This document shows, one piece after another, positions 1 to 6,570 of a stretch of 10,641 nucleotides of DNA. The translations under genes and the position numbers were made by a program. Each line of letters starts with the position of its first letter. Position 1 is the first letter of the stretch. The stretch lies in the NCBI GenBank assembly GCA_943329105.2, contig CALQCP020000065.1:1-10641 (forward strand), in the 5' to 3' direction. The notes beneath the pieces were generated by a model, which saw only the letters and a list, made by a program, of their open reading frames with translations, was not told where the DNA came from and searched no databases. The DNA comes from Chitinophaga pinensis. GTDB lineage: Bacteria > Planctomycetota > Phycisphaerae > Phycisphaerales > SM1A02.

Positions 1-1137
1 CAGCACCACAAACGACGCGTCATTGAGAATTCCGCCCACTGCAATGCCCAGTCGGCTTGGATACGCGGCCGCTTGCACCTGATCGACCTTATCTTGAACC
101 GTGTCGAGCCACGGCGGCAGAGCCATGCGCTCGCTCCCGGGCACGGTGGCTAAGAACGAACGAACACGCGCGGCTCCACCCATCGCCGCAAGGTCGATGC
201 CGGCCGCTCCATAGAAGGCGGCGTCCGGAAGCCGGCCGAGTAACGCGGTGACGTCCTGCATCTGCGCGGTGCCGGTGGGGATGGCCTTGGCAACATCGCC
301 TTCGGGGTCGAAGCGGGCATAAGCGCGAATTCCAACAGCAAGCGCATCGAAATCGATGGCGAACACGGCATCGGTCACTTGCGCAAGAATCTGTGCTCCG
401 CGCTCCCGACTCTTGCCAATGGTCTCCAGCGCTGCTGCTGGCGCCGCCTCAGGCTCCTTGCCGCGCGGCAACATATTGGCAGCGGTGATATCGAGTTCGC
501 CCGCTTTGCGCGCAATATCAGCGAGTGACTTCATCACCGGCGCCGATGCCCATGAGAAACAATCGCTCACGCGAATGATCTCCATCCCACGCCTACCAAC
601 ACGTGTGGCCAACGTTGTCGCAAAGCCGTCCTTGGGCTCCCAAGTGGCAAGCGAGTCAGGCGCATCGGCTACCAAGACGTGGCTTGCGGTCTTGCGAATC
701 CATAACGCGCGTGGCGCAGAGCGCGCGCGCATTGCGCCGGTTCCGAGTTCGGGGGCATCAATAAAGGTTGCAGCAACAAAGGCATCCGCATCAGTCACCG
801 GAAACGCTGCGATGTTGGTGAAGCCGGTTGCGCGTGGCGCGGCCCATGCAACGAAGGCGCCACGATCATCAAAGCCTGCACCAATACCAAGTTGCGCTTT
901 CAAGAGGTCGATGGGGCGGCCACCCAGTGCCGCCTCGGCTTTGCCCATTCGATCAATTGCCAACTGCAAATCATCGCTCGCGCCCTTGACGCTTGGAATC
1001 ACCAGCGCTCCAGCGGCGTCGGCGGGCACCAGACGAAGCGCGTCTTCAAGCACCCCAGCAAAGGTGGTGGCGGAAACGGACAGCACAGCAAGCACCGCGG
1101 AGAGGCGCGGGCGGAGGCAGGATAAAGTCAGATGCAT
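1..1137 (-). CDS. Secreted protein of unknown function (3' end beyond window)
   Basis: An open frame of 379 codons runs from the ATG at 1137 to the left edge without a stop, so the C-terminus is missing. I do not recognise a family with certainty. Residues 1-27 form a classical signal peptide: an Arg-containing n-region (LRPRL), a hydrophobic core AVLAVLSV, and a Thr-Phe-Ala cleavage site before Gly28. The mature part opens with a stretch reading LVPADAAGALVIPSVK, a style I associate with planctomycete exported proteins loosely resembling DUF3352; that is only an impression. It is rich in Ala, Asp and Val, with no catalytic motif or further membrane segment that I can see. The ATG lies 4 bases after the peroxidase stop codon, so the two genes are probably co-transcribed. 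There is no Shine-Dalgarno site, but a TATCCT box ends 6 bases before the ATG. A long plus-strand frame over the same bases is judged to be a shadow. Confidence 0.8.
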   Translation of the reverse strand, partial: MHLTLSCLRPRLSAVLAVLSVSATTFAGVLEDALRLVPADAAGALVIPSVKGASDDLQLAIDRMGKAEAALGGRPIDLLKAQLGIGAGFDDRGAFVAWAAPRATGFTNIAAFPVTDADAFVAATFIDAPELGTGAMRARSAPRALWIRKTASHVLVADAPDSLATWEPKDGFATTLATRVGRRGMEIIRVSDCFSWASAPVMKSLADIARKAGELDITAANMLPRGKEPEAAPAAALETIGKSRERGAQILAQVTDAVFAIDFDALAVGIRAYARFDPEGDVAKAIPTGTAQMQDVTALLGRLPDAAFYGAAGIDLAAMGGAARVRSFLATVPGSERMALPPWLDTVQDKVDQVQAAAYPSRLGIAVGGILNDASFVVL

Positions 1138-1141
1138 ACGG

Positions 1142-1729
1142 TCAGGATACGGGCTTCACAGCCAAGGCCTGCTCGATTGCCTTGCGAAGTTCTTCGCCGG
1201 TTGGCTTCACGCCTGAGCCATAGAACGCAACCGGTTTGCCATCCTTGCCAACCACGTACTTGCCGAAGTTCCAACTTGGCAATTTGCCGGTGCCGGCGCT
1301 GAGAAACGCATAAATCTCGCTCTGGCCTTCCCCGGCTTTGGTCTGCACTTTCGACATCATTGGAAAAGTGACGCTGTACGTCTTTGAGCAGAAATCGCGG
1401 ATCTCAGAGGCGGAGCCAGGCTCCTGCCCACCAAAGTCATTGCAGGGGAATCCAATCACTACGAGACCCTTGTCTTTGAATTCCTTCCAGACGGTTTCCA
1501 ATTCCGCGTACTGCGGGGTGTAGCCACATCGGCTCGCCACATTCACCACGAGCACCACCTTGCCCTTGTACATGTCAAGGTCCACGGCGGTGCCGTCGAG
1601 CGCGGTGGTCTTGAATGAATACAAACTGGTGCCCTTCGCTGCCGCCGGCGGCGCTACGGCTTGGCCTGCGCCAAAGCCCGTCAACAGGGAGACAACACCG
1701 AGCGCGGACGCGATCATCTTTTTGGTCAT
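1142..1729 (-). CDS. Exported glutathione peroxidase / thiol peroxidase family protein
   Basis: A 195-residue protein of the glutathione peroxidase superfamily (thioredoxin fold), which reduces H2O2 or lipid hydroperoxides with thioredoxin or glutathione. The peroxidatic cysteine is Cys68 in VNVASRCGYTPQY. The second family motif, GFPCNDFGGQEPG, spans residues 93-105 and contains Gln102. WNF at 153-155 completes the Cys-Gln-Trp-Asn tetrad (C68, Q102, W153, N154). Cys96 and Cys114 are also present; Cys114 sits where the resolving cysteine of thioredoxin-dependent members is expected. An N-terminal signal peptide (TKK, then a hydrophobic run at 5-21, with possible cleavage near Ala24 or Ala31) predicts export, whereas most bacterial homologues are cytoplasmic. 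The frame stays open upstream to 2107, but that extension has no family similarity and the signal peptide fixes the start at 1729 (Met5 is an alternative). A near-match -10 box (CACGAT) ends 9 bases upstream. The secreted-protein gene follows 4 bases downstream. Confidence 0.93.
   Translation of the reverse strand: MTKKMIASALGVVSLLTGFGAGQAVAPPAAAKGTSLYSFKTTALDGTAVDLDMYKGKVVLVVNVASRCGYTPQYAELETVWKEFKDKGLVVIGFPCNDFGGQEPGSASEIRDFCSKTYSVTFPMMSKVQTKAGEGQSEIYAFLSAGTGKLPSWNFGKYVVGKDGKPVAFYGSGVKPTGEELRKAIEQALAVKPVS
1144..1149 (-). promoter_or_regulatory. Candidate -10 box (TATCCT) of the secreted-protein gene
   Basis: On the minus strand TATCCT is followed by 6 bases and then the ATG at 1137. The hexamer is identical to the one before aroC and overlaps the last codons of the peroxidase gene (GTA TCC TGA). 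It could be an internal leaderless promoter in addition to read-through from the peroxidase gene. No -35 element is evident. Confidence 0.35.
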
Positions 1730-1795
1730 GTGGTTCGAATCGTGAGGGGAGAGGGGGAGGAGCGTGACAAGAACGTTGTGGGTCCGTGATTGGGG

Positions 1796-1828
1796 TGGAA
1801 GTCCGGAGTGGAAGTCCGGAGTGGAAGT
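1796..1828. repeat. 13-base tandem repeat, about 2.5 copies
   Basis: The unit TGGAAGTCCGGAG occurs at 1796-1808 and 1809-1821, followed by a partial copy TGGAAGT at 1822-1828. The copies are identical. It lies upstream of the peroxidase gene, outside any credible coding region. The function is unknown; replication slippage is the simplest origin. Confidence 0.9.
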
Positions 1829-2124
1829 GCAAGAGGCGATCACCTGCGCTTCGTTGCGCCAATACCAATGGGCCCATACTAGGCAGCTCAACCGTGTACC
1901 GACCGGTGCCAGCTCCGAGCGAGACGGACTATGCAGGTCGGAGTGGGGCCGCGTACCGCGATAGAACGTGTTAATGACACGCGTAATAACCTTGCAAATC
2001 CAGAGCCTGTGCGAAATAAATTGTATCGTGCAGCTGATTATCTGGCGCTTACTACGGTTAGTCAGTCTGCTGTCACTGATATTTAGCAAAGTTCTGATTT
2101 CAACCAAGATTCACTGAGGGGTTC

Positions 2125-2152
2125 ATCCGGGGAATGCGCGTTGTATCCGGGG
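2125..2152. repeat. Direct repeat ATCCGGGG, 20-base period, upstream of the sigma factor
   Basis: ATCCGGGG occurs at 2125-2132 and again at 2145-2152, exactly 20 bases apart (about two helical turns), 36-64 bases before the sigma factor ATG. The spacing suits a protein binding on one face of the DNA. The palindrome GGAATATTCC (2160-2169) follows. No regulator is known; treat as a candidate operator. Confidence 0.45.
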
Positions 2153-2188
2153 GGGGAGAGGAATATTCCCTGAAGACGCCATGCGAGT

Positions 2189-2902
2189 ATGAGTAGCACG
2201 ACTGATCCGAATCCCCGCCCGCAGCATGGCTCCGACCCAAGCGACCACTCTGTGCAGGACCACGCTAAGCGCGATCCACGCGACGACGTTCCGGGCGTCC
2301 ACGCTGGGAACCCCAGCGCTGAGGCGGGTCGAGATAACCTTCCGCTTGAGAACGCTGAATTTCCGATCCCCGTGAGCATCTCCATGTTGGTCGCCGACCA
2401 GTACGGCGCACTCCGTGCACTCGCCGAACGGCAAGTGACGGCGGAACGGGCGCGGACCGGCCAGCAAACGATCAGTCCAACATCGCTTCTTGGTGAGACA
2501 TTCCGTCGTCTCGTCCAACAAGAAACCAAGATCGCCAACTCCGATCATCTGGCTGCCATTGCCACGATGCTCTTTGTCCGCATCATTGCCGATCGCCGTC
2601 GTCGAAGACTGACGATCAAGCGCGGTGGAGGCGCCAAGCAGCTGCCCATCGGCGAAGAGATCGCGCAGAGTGGCGCGCGATCCCCCGCCGAAGAATCCGC
2701 CCACATGTCGGATGTGGATGTACTGCACGACAAGCTTGCTGAACTGGCACAGATTTCGCCACGCCGAGCGGAGGCGCTTTCGCTGCACATGATTGGGGGC
2801 ATCACCATCCCAAACGTTGCCAAATTACTCAACGTGTCCGTCGCTACTGTGGAACGCGACTTGGCGCTCGCACGCGCGTGGCTTGCTGCGCAGATGCGGT
2901 GA
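2189..2902 (+). CDS. ECF-type RNA polymerase sigma factor
   Basis: A 237-residue sigma-70 family protein of the ECF group, resembling the set common in Planctomycetota and Acidobacteria (TIGR02999 / Sigma70_ECF type). Residues 1-60 are a polar extension rich in Pro, Asp and His, probably disordered and not part of the family core. Region 2 spans about 65-147: LRALAERQ, then SPTSLLGETFRRL at 96-108, a helix ending in IIADRRRRRLTIKRGGG (132-148), which matches the family's arginine-rich segment and KRGGG turn. Region 4 spans about 178-235, with a helix-turn-helix near 207-228 (TIPNVAKLLNVSVATVERDLALARAWL). It would direct RNA polymerase to a dedicated promoter set. No anti-sigma factor or protein kinase lies beside it, so its control is unclear. 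No in-frame start exists upstream, because a TGA lies at 2171-2173. There is no Shine-Dalgarno site at normal spacing and no TANNNT box at leaderless spacing. Confidence 0.9.
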   Translation: MSSTTDPNPRPQHGSDPSDHSVQDHAKRDPRDDVPGVHAGNPSAEAGRDNLPLENAEFPIPVSISMLVADQYGALRALAERQVTAERARTGQQTISPTSLLGETFRRLVQQETKIANSDHLAAIATMLFVRIIADRRRRRLTIKRGGGAKQLPIGEEIAQSGARSPAEESAHMSDVDVLHDKLAELAQISPRRAEALSLHMIGGITIPNVAKLLNVSVATVERDLALARAWLAAQMR

Positions 2903-2905
2903 TCG

Positions 2906-2949
2906 GGTGATGCGATACGGTACGGCGCGGTGATTCGTGGTGATGCGAT
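2906..2949. repeat. GGTGATGCGAT direct repeat between convergent genes
   Basis: An 11-base perfect repeat occurs at 2906-2916 and 2939-2949. Further GGTGAT copies occur at 2898-2903 and 2929-2934, giving four in about 47 bases. The stretch fills the gap between the ends of the sigma factor and GAF genes, where a terminator might be expected, but I see no stem-loop with a T-tract. Origin and function are unknown. Confidence 0.6.
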
Positions 2950-2960
2950 GCAGAAACCGC

Positions 2961-3416
2961 TTACCCTGAAACCGGCCGAAACCGCAGTAATGACGAACCA
3001 CACTCGATCAACAGCGCCGTCTCTTCGTCAGTAAAGGTTCGCTCGCCGGTATTCGCAATGCCAAGTGTCCCTACCAGTGCGGTGCCGCTTCGGACCGGGA
3101 CCACGATCGAACCCGCCAGGCCAAGCGAGCGCACCGCGGGCTGCACTACCCCGGAACCATCGCGGTTCAGATTGCACCACGAAACTGGCTCGTTCAATTC
3201 AGCACAGACCCCTGCCATGCCCTTACCGATTGCAATGGTGCGAATGTGCTCCATGACCGGTGCTGGGATGGCACCATGGAATGCCGCCAAATGAAGCATG
3301 CCATCGGTGCCGAGAAAGTGCAGCGTGCCGGTGTGCGCGGCGAACGTTCGAATGACCGCTGCAAGCGCGACGGTGGCGTCCGTTGCCAAGGCGATGTCTG
3401 ATGGAATCGTTGTCAT
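2961..3416 (-). CDS. Small single-domain GAF protein
   Basis: A 151-residue protein that appears to be a single GAF domain (about 10-145), a fold that binds small ligands such as cyclic nucleotides, haem, bilins or oxidised thiols. Typical features are the strand TLHFLGTDGMLHLAAFHG (31-48), the helix and loop IAIGKGMAGVCAELNEPV (61-78), and the end GSIVVPVRSGTALVGTLGIANTGERTFTDEETALL (102-136), with the usual final acidic helix. Cys71, Cys81 and Cys139 are present and might give redox sensitivity; the ligand cannot be predicted. There is no attached output domain, so it would act through a partner or as a small enzyme of the free-methionine-sulfoxide reductase kind, although I do not see that family's cysteine pattern. 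It starts 30 bases after the aroC stop on the same strand and lacks its own TANNNT box, consistent with co-transcription from aroC. Confidence 0.88.
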   Translation of the reverse strand: MTTIPSDIALATDATVALAAVIRTFAAHTGTLHFLGTDGMLHLAAFHGAIPAPVMEHIRTIAIGKGMAGVCAELNEPVSWCNLNRDGSGVVQPAVRSLGLAGSIVVPVRSGTALVGTLGIANTGERTFTDEETALLIECGSSLLRFRPVSG

Positions 3417-3446
3417 ATTAATTTCGCTTGTATCTCGGGTGCTGAA

Positions 3447-4616
3447 TCACTCGTGGGCGTGCAGTGCACGTGCCAACTGCATAGTGACGTCAAAGTGCGC
3501 GCGCACTTCAGCCATGGAATCACCACCGAACTTAGCGAGAAACGCTGCCGCAATTTCAAATGCAACCACGCACTCCATCACCACACTCGCAGCGGCGACG
3601 GCACTGATATCACTGCGTTCGTACTGACTCTGTACCGATTCATGTGTGGCAAGGTCGACGCTGGGCATACCACGCAGCAGCGTTGCTATTGGTTTCATCG
3701 TGCCGCGAACCACCACCGGCATACCGTTGGTCATGCCGCCTTCCAGTCCGCCCGCGTTGTTACTGGGGCGAGTGAATCCCAGATGCGATTCGCCGGCCAG
3801 TGACCGGTCGTATGCGATTGGGTCATGCACTTGACTGCCGAAATGCCACGCGCAATCGGCACCCATACCGATTTCAACGGCTTTGAATGCTTGAATACCC
3901 ATGACGGCAGCAGCTAATCGCGAGTCGAGGCGCTCATTCCACTGCACGCATGTACCGAGGCCGGGCGGAACACCCAGGACATGCACCTCAACGCGACCTC
4001 CCACGGTGTCCTGTTCCACTTTGGCCTTGTGAATGTGATCTATGATCCGCGCGCTGGTTTCCGAGTCTGGGCAGTAGACGTCACTGGCGTCGCGCGCGGT
4101 GCGCAGTTCGGGCAGTGATTCTGCGTCCACCTCTACGACACAGGTGGCATCGATGGCGCCGCTTACAAACCCAAAGACTTCGATTCCAAATTCGCGCAGG
4201 AATACTTGCGCGAGTGCGCCGGCTGCAACACGTGCTGCCGTTTCCCGCGCACTGGCGCGTTCCAACGTGCCACGACAATCCTGAGTCAACCACTTGAGAC
4301 TGCCCGCGAGATCGGCGTGACCGGGGCGCGGACGAGTGACCGGCGGCGTCTTGACTGCGTCATCAAGCCGGCTGTCCTTGTTGACAATCTCAAGTACCAC
4401 TGGGGAACCAAGTGTCACGCCAGCGCGCGCGCCGGTCAGCACCCGCACGACATCGGTCTCGATGCGCTGCCTTGCACCACGACCGTAGCCGCCCTGACGG
4501 CGCGCGAGTTCTGCATTGATGAAGGTGGTGTCGATGGCCAGTCCGGCAGGAAGTCCTTCCACAAACGCCAAGGTTGTTGGTCCGTGAGACTCGCCAGCAG
4601 TGCGGTAGGTCAGCAT
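3447..4616 (-). CDS. aroC: Chorismate synthase
   Basis: A 389-residue cytoplasmic enzyme catalysing the last shikimate-pathway step, 5-enolpyruvylshikimate-3-phosphate to chorismate, with reduced FMN as cofactor. The family signatures are in order: GESHG at 8-12 with the active-site His11, RRQGGYGRG at 39-47, ASARETAARVAAGA at 121-134, DSRLAAAVMGIQAFKAVEIG at 231-250, and RPSNNAGGLEGG at 283-294 followed by MTNGMPVVVRGTMKPI. The length is normal for the family. The frame continues 38 codons upstream to 4730, but family members begin at the MLTYRTAGESHG equivalent, so 4616 is chosen. TATCCT ends 8 bases before this ATG, inside the palindrome GGATATCC, and there is no Shine-Dalgarno site, which fits a leaderless start. 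The GAF gene follows 30 bases downstream; the membrane-protein gene is divergent, about 96 bases away. An open plus-strand frame crossing the 5' part is a shadow. Confidence 0.97.
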   Translation of the reverse strand: MLTYRTAGESHGPTTLAFVEGLPAGLAIDTTFINAELARRQGGYGRGARQRIETDVVRVLTGARAGVTLGSPVVLEIVNKDSRLDDAVKTPPVTRPRPGHADLAGSLKWLTQDCRGTLERASARETAARVAAGALAQVFLREFGIEVFGFVSGAIDATCVVEVDAESLPELRTARDASDVYCPDSETSARIIDHIHKAKVEQDTVGGRVEVHVLGVPPGLGTCVQWNERLDSRLAAAVMGIQAFKAVEIGMGADCAWHFGSQVHDPIAYDRSLAGESHLGFTRPSNNAGGLEGGMTNGMPVVVRGTMKPIATLLRGMPSVDLATHESVQSQYERSDISAVAAASVVMECVVAFEIAAAFLAKFGGDSMAEVRAHFDVTMQLARALHAHE

Positions 4617-4624
4617 GGATTGCA

Positions 4625-4630
4625 AGGATA
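4625..4630 (-). promoter_or_regulatory. Candidate leaderless -10 box (TATCCT) of aroC
   Basis: Minus-strand TATCCT is followed by 8 bases and then the aroC ATG. It lies within the 8-base palindrome GGATATCC (4626-4633). No TTGACA-like -35 is visible 16-18 bases upstream. Confidence 0.45.
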
Positions 4631-4712
4631 TCCACGTCGTCAGGTTGAAACGAGATGCCCTGCCGTCCCCATACCTATGCCCTCGGCAATCACTTGCTAC
4701 ACCATGCAGAAC

Positions 4713-6533
4713 ATGTCGATCGATCCGCACGAGAATCTCGTCCCCACCGCAGCCACTGCGGGCCGCGAAACATGCGATATTTCTGAAGTCGCAGCGGCTG
4801 CATCACCTGCTCCGCGTGGTGCTGAGCGCGCTGCACCGCTCGGAATGTTCCGCGACCCGGCGTGGTGCATGGCACTTGCGGCGGTGATCGCGTTGGCGTG
4901 GTTCGTACGCGGAACGATGCTCTTTCGTGGCGCGGTGCCGGCAGGAATGGATGCTGGTTACTACGCGGTGCAGGCACGGGATTTGCTGGAGCGCGGAACG
5001 CTTCGATGGGCCGATGTTCCAATCACATTCATTGTTGATGCGGTGATCGCCAAATGCTTGATGGTCACGCTTGGGTGGGACATTGACACCGCGACTCTCT
5101 TTGCATCCCGCTTGGTGGATGCATTGGCGGAGCCGGTGGCGGCGATTCCCTTGTTCATGGCGGCATGGATTGTCGCGAGTGGGAAGCGCAGCATGATTCC
5201 GGGGGCTATCGCTGTTGGATTGGCGATCACGGTGAGCGCTCCACTGCTGCGGATGGTCGGCGACTTTGAGAAGCAATCGATGGCGTATGTGTTTATGGCA
5301 GGGACATGGATATGCGGATGGATCGCGATGCGGTCCGAAAGTAGGGGGGCCGCGATGCGCTGGTGGCTCGTGGCGGCGTTGCTGCTGGTGATGGCGGCGC
5401 TCACGCACGCGGGCACATTCGCTGCAACGGCACTTGGTGGAACGTTGATGCTGGGGGTTCGGGCGGTACGGGGAGGAGTCGATCGAAGGAAGGTGGTACG
5501 CGCGGCGGTCGTACTGATGGCGATCGGAGCGGTGTCATTCGGCGCGGTGTGGTGGCTAGCGCCGGGCAAGGCGAAAGCGATCATGAACTTCCCGACCACC
5601 CTCATCACCCCCGAACAAAATGGTCCGGGAGGACCGGGACGATTTTCGCGCGACAGCGACCAAGAAATTGTTCCGGGGGGATCGGGACGAATTTTCATGG
5701 GTGCAGGAGGCGCACGCGGTCCAGGAGGTCCGGGAGGACCGGGAGGACCGGGAGGATTATTGATGGGGGCGGTTTGGATCGGGGCTGTGCTGCTCGGGAC
5801 TGCACTCCTCGCGCGGGCTATGCGATCACTCACGCGAACAGTCGCCGATGAAGCACTCGTGATTGGCATGTTCCTTACAGCGGCATGCCTCGTCTGCCCC
5901 ATCTTCAGCGGAGATCACATGATGCGACTTGCGCTGATGGTGCCCGTACCCCTCGCATGCATAGCCGTGTACTTACTTTGTACAAGTAGACGACCCGTGA
6001 TCCGAATTCTGCAATGGTCCGTGTCAGCTGTTGCAGCAGTATTCCTTGTTTTCAATGCCACCAACCACATGCGTGGGCGGCTCATGGAAACTATCAGTGA
6101 TGCGGGCTATGCAGACCTACGTTCGTGGCGCGCAGAACTGACCCCCGGTGATCAAGCGGTCGTGGCGGCTCGGCATGGATTGGAATTCTGGGCCGCGTTT
6201 GCAATGGACACACACGCACGCTGGGGAACCCTCAAAGAATCGGACTTCGATCAATACGAGCGTCTCTATGTCTTAGAAACACGGCGCGGACCGAACGGGC
6301 CACGCGGTGGTCCCGGTCCGAGGCCTGGTGCTGGAGCTGATCGTGGCCCTGGTCGTGGTCCTGGCCGCGGCCCTGGTCGCGGACGAGAACCAATGGCCGA
6401 TCCGGTCATTCCCGCGGAAGCAATCATCGTGAAACAGTCCGATCAGTTCACGCTGTGGGAAGTTCCAAAATCAGCGCGCGATTCATTCAGCGCCGGCCCA
6501 GACAGCATGGGCCGCACTCGCCCCGCGGAGTAG
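4713..6533 (+). CDS. Polytopic membrane protein, possible GT-C glycosyltransferase, with collagen-like repeats
   Basis: A 606-residue protein with about 11 predicted membrane segments, near residues 48-71, 102-122, 134-156, 161-179, 189-206, 217-249 (perhaps two), 261-284, 348-370, 380-398, 403-425 and 429-449, and a soluble tail from about 450. Asp80 in PAGMDAGYYAVQARDLLERG directly follows the first membrane helix, where GT-C enzymes (oligosaccharyltransferase STT3 and ArnT-like) carry a catalytic acidic residue. GDFEKQSMAY after helix 4 also recalls that class. This assignment is tentative; an undefined membrane protein is the alternative. Two low-complexity parts are unusual: Gly-Pro-Gly repeats in a loop at 304-349, and an Arg-Gly-Pro-Gly tail at 525-559. 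Start codons at 4677, 4704 and 4713 are all possible. I chose 4713 because a TACACC box ends 9 bases before it; the frame upstream overlaps aroC and is not coding. It converges with aroDE, with 37 bases between the stops. Confidence 0.85.
   Translation: MSIDPHENLVPTAATAGRETCDISEVAAAASPAPRGAERAAPLGMFRDPAWCMALAAVIALAWFVRGTMLFRGAVPAGMDAGYYAVQARDLLERGTLRWADVPITFIVDAVIAKCLMVTLGWDIDTATLFASRLVDALAEPVAAIPLFMAAWIVASGKRSMIPGAIAVGLAITVSAPLLRMVGDFEKQSMAYVFMAGTWICGWIAMRSESRGAAMRWWLVAALLLVMAALTHAGTFAATALGGTLMLGVRAVRGGVDRRKVVRAAVVLMAIGAVSFGAVWWLAPGKAKAIMNFPTTLITPEQNGPGGPGRFSRDSDQEIVPGGSGRIFMGAGGARGPGGPGGPGGPGGLLMGAVWIGAVLLGTALLARAMRSLTRTVADEALVIGMFLTAACLVCPIFSGDHMMRLALMVPVPLACIAVYLLCTSRRPVIRILQWSVSAVAAVFLVFNATNHMRGRLMETISDAGYADLRSWRAELTPGDQAVVAARHGLEFWAAFAMDTHARWGTLKESDFDQYERLYVLETRRGPNGPRGGPGPRPGAGADRGPGRGPGRGPGRGREPMADPVIPAEAIIVKQSDQFTLWEVPKSARDSFSAGPDSMGRTRPAE
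5718..5753 (+). repeat. Four 9-base repeats encoding Gly-Pro-Gly
   Basis: Consensus GGWCCRGGA repeats four times in frame (5718-5753), giving GPG x4. Two more copies lie at 5622-5639, separated by a partly duplicated segment (GGACGATTTTC and GGACGAATTTTC). The repeats sit in a predicted extramembrane loop between membrane helices of the 4713-6533 gene. Confidence 0.9.
6342..6377 (+). repeat. Three 12-base repeats encoding Arg-Gly-Pro-Gly
   Basis: CGYGGYCCTGGY repeats three times in frame (6342-6377), followed by CGCGGACGA. The copies differ only at third codon positions, so the RGPG peptide is kept while the DNA varies. It lies in the soluble C-terminal tail of the membrane protein. Confidence 0.9.
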
Positions 6534-6570
6534 TAAACCACCTGTTTCGCTATGCGTTTGTGACTTTCTC

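Larger units (their letters stand above)
1730..2188. other. Non-coding region between divergent peroxidase and sigma factor genes
   Basis: No convincing gene lies in these 459 bases. The peroxidase frame remains open through most of it, but its translation there is not protein-like. The left part (1740-1830) is purine-rich on the plus strand and contains a 13-base tandem repeat. The middle has the perfect palindrome ATGGGCCCAT (1868-1877) and a small hairpin (CGTGT, loop TAATG, ACACG; 1967-1981). The part from about 1970 to 2110 is clearly more AT-rich than the coding DNA, as expected for promoters. The end next to the sigma factor has a repeated ATCCGGGG and the palindrome GGAATATTCC. No tRNA or known riboswitch fold was recognised. 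Confidence 0.6.

Noticed and set aside
356..1216. Long plus-strand open frame (286 codons)
   Set aside because: It lies opposite the secreted-protein gene, whose minus-strand translation has a clear signal peptide and protein-like composition. The plus-strand product is Ala/Ser/Arg-rich with no motif, typical of a shadow frame in GC-rich DNA.
1868..1877. Perfect palindrome ATGGGCCCAT
   Set aside because: A 10-base palindrome is expected by chance roughly once in a kilobase, and nothing else marks the site.
1920..1990. Possible tRNA on the minus strand, suggested by a T-loop-like GTTCTATC
   Set aside because: The T-stem arms do not pair beyond two bases and no acceptor or anticodon stem could be built.
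2060..2094. RpoE-like -35 (GAACTT on the minus strand at 2089-2094)
   Set aside because: No matching -10 at the usual 16-17 base spacing, and it is more than 300 bases from the peroxidase start; a chance match is likely.
1730..2107. Upstream in-frame extension of the peroxidase
   Set aside because: The translation has no family similarity, crosses a tandem repeat and would bury the signal peptide.
4206..4676. Upstream extension of the membrane-protein frame into aroC
   Set aside because: It is antisense to well-conserved aroC sequence and shows no domain.
6534..6570. Bidirectional terminator between the membrane-protein gene and aroDE
   Set aside because: I could not find a stem-loop with a T-tract in the 37 bases.
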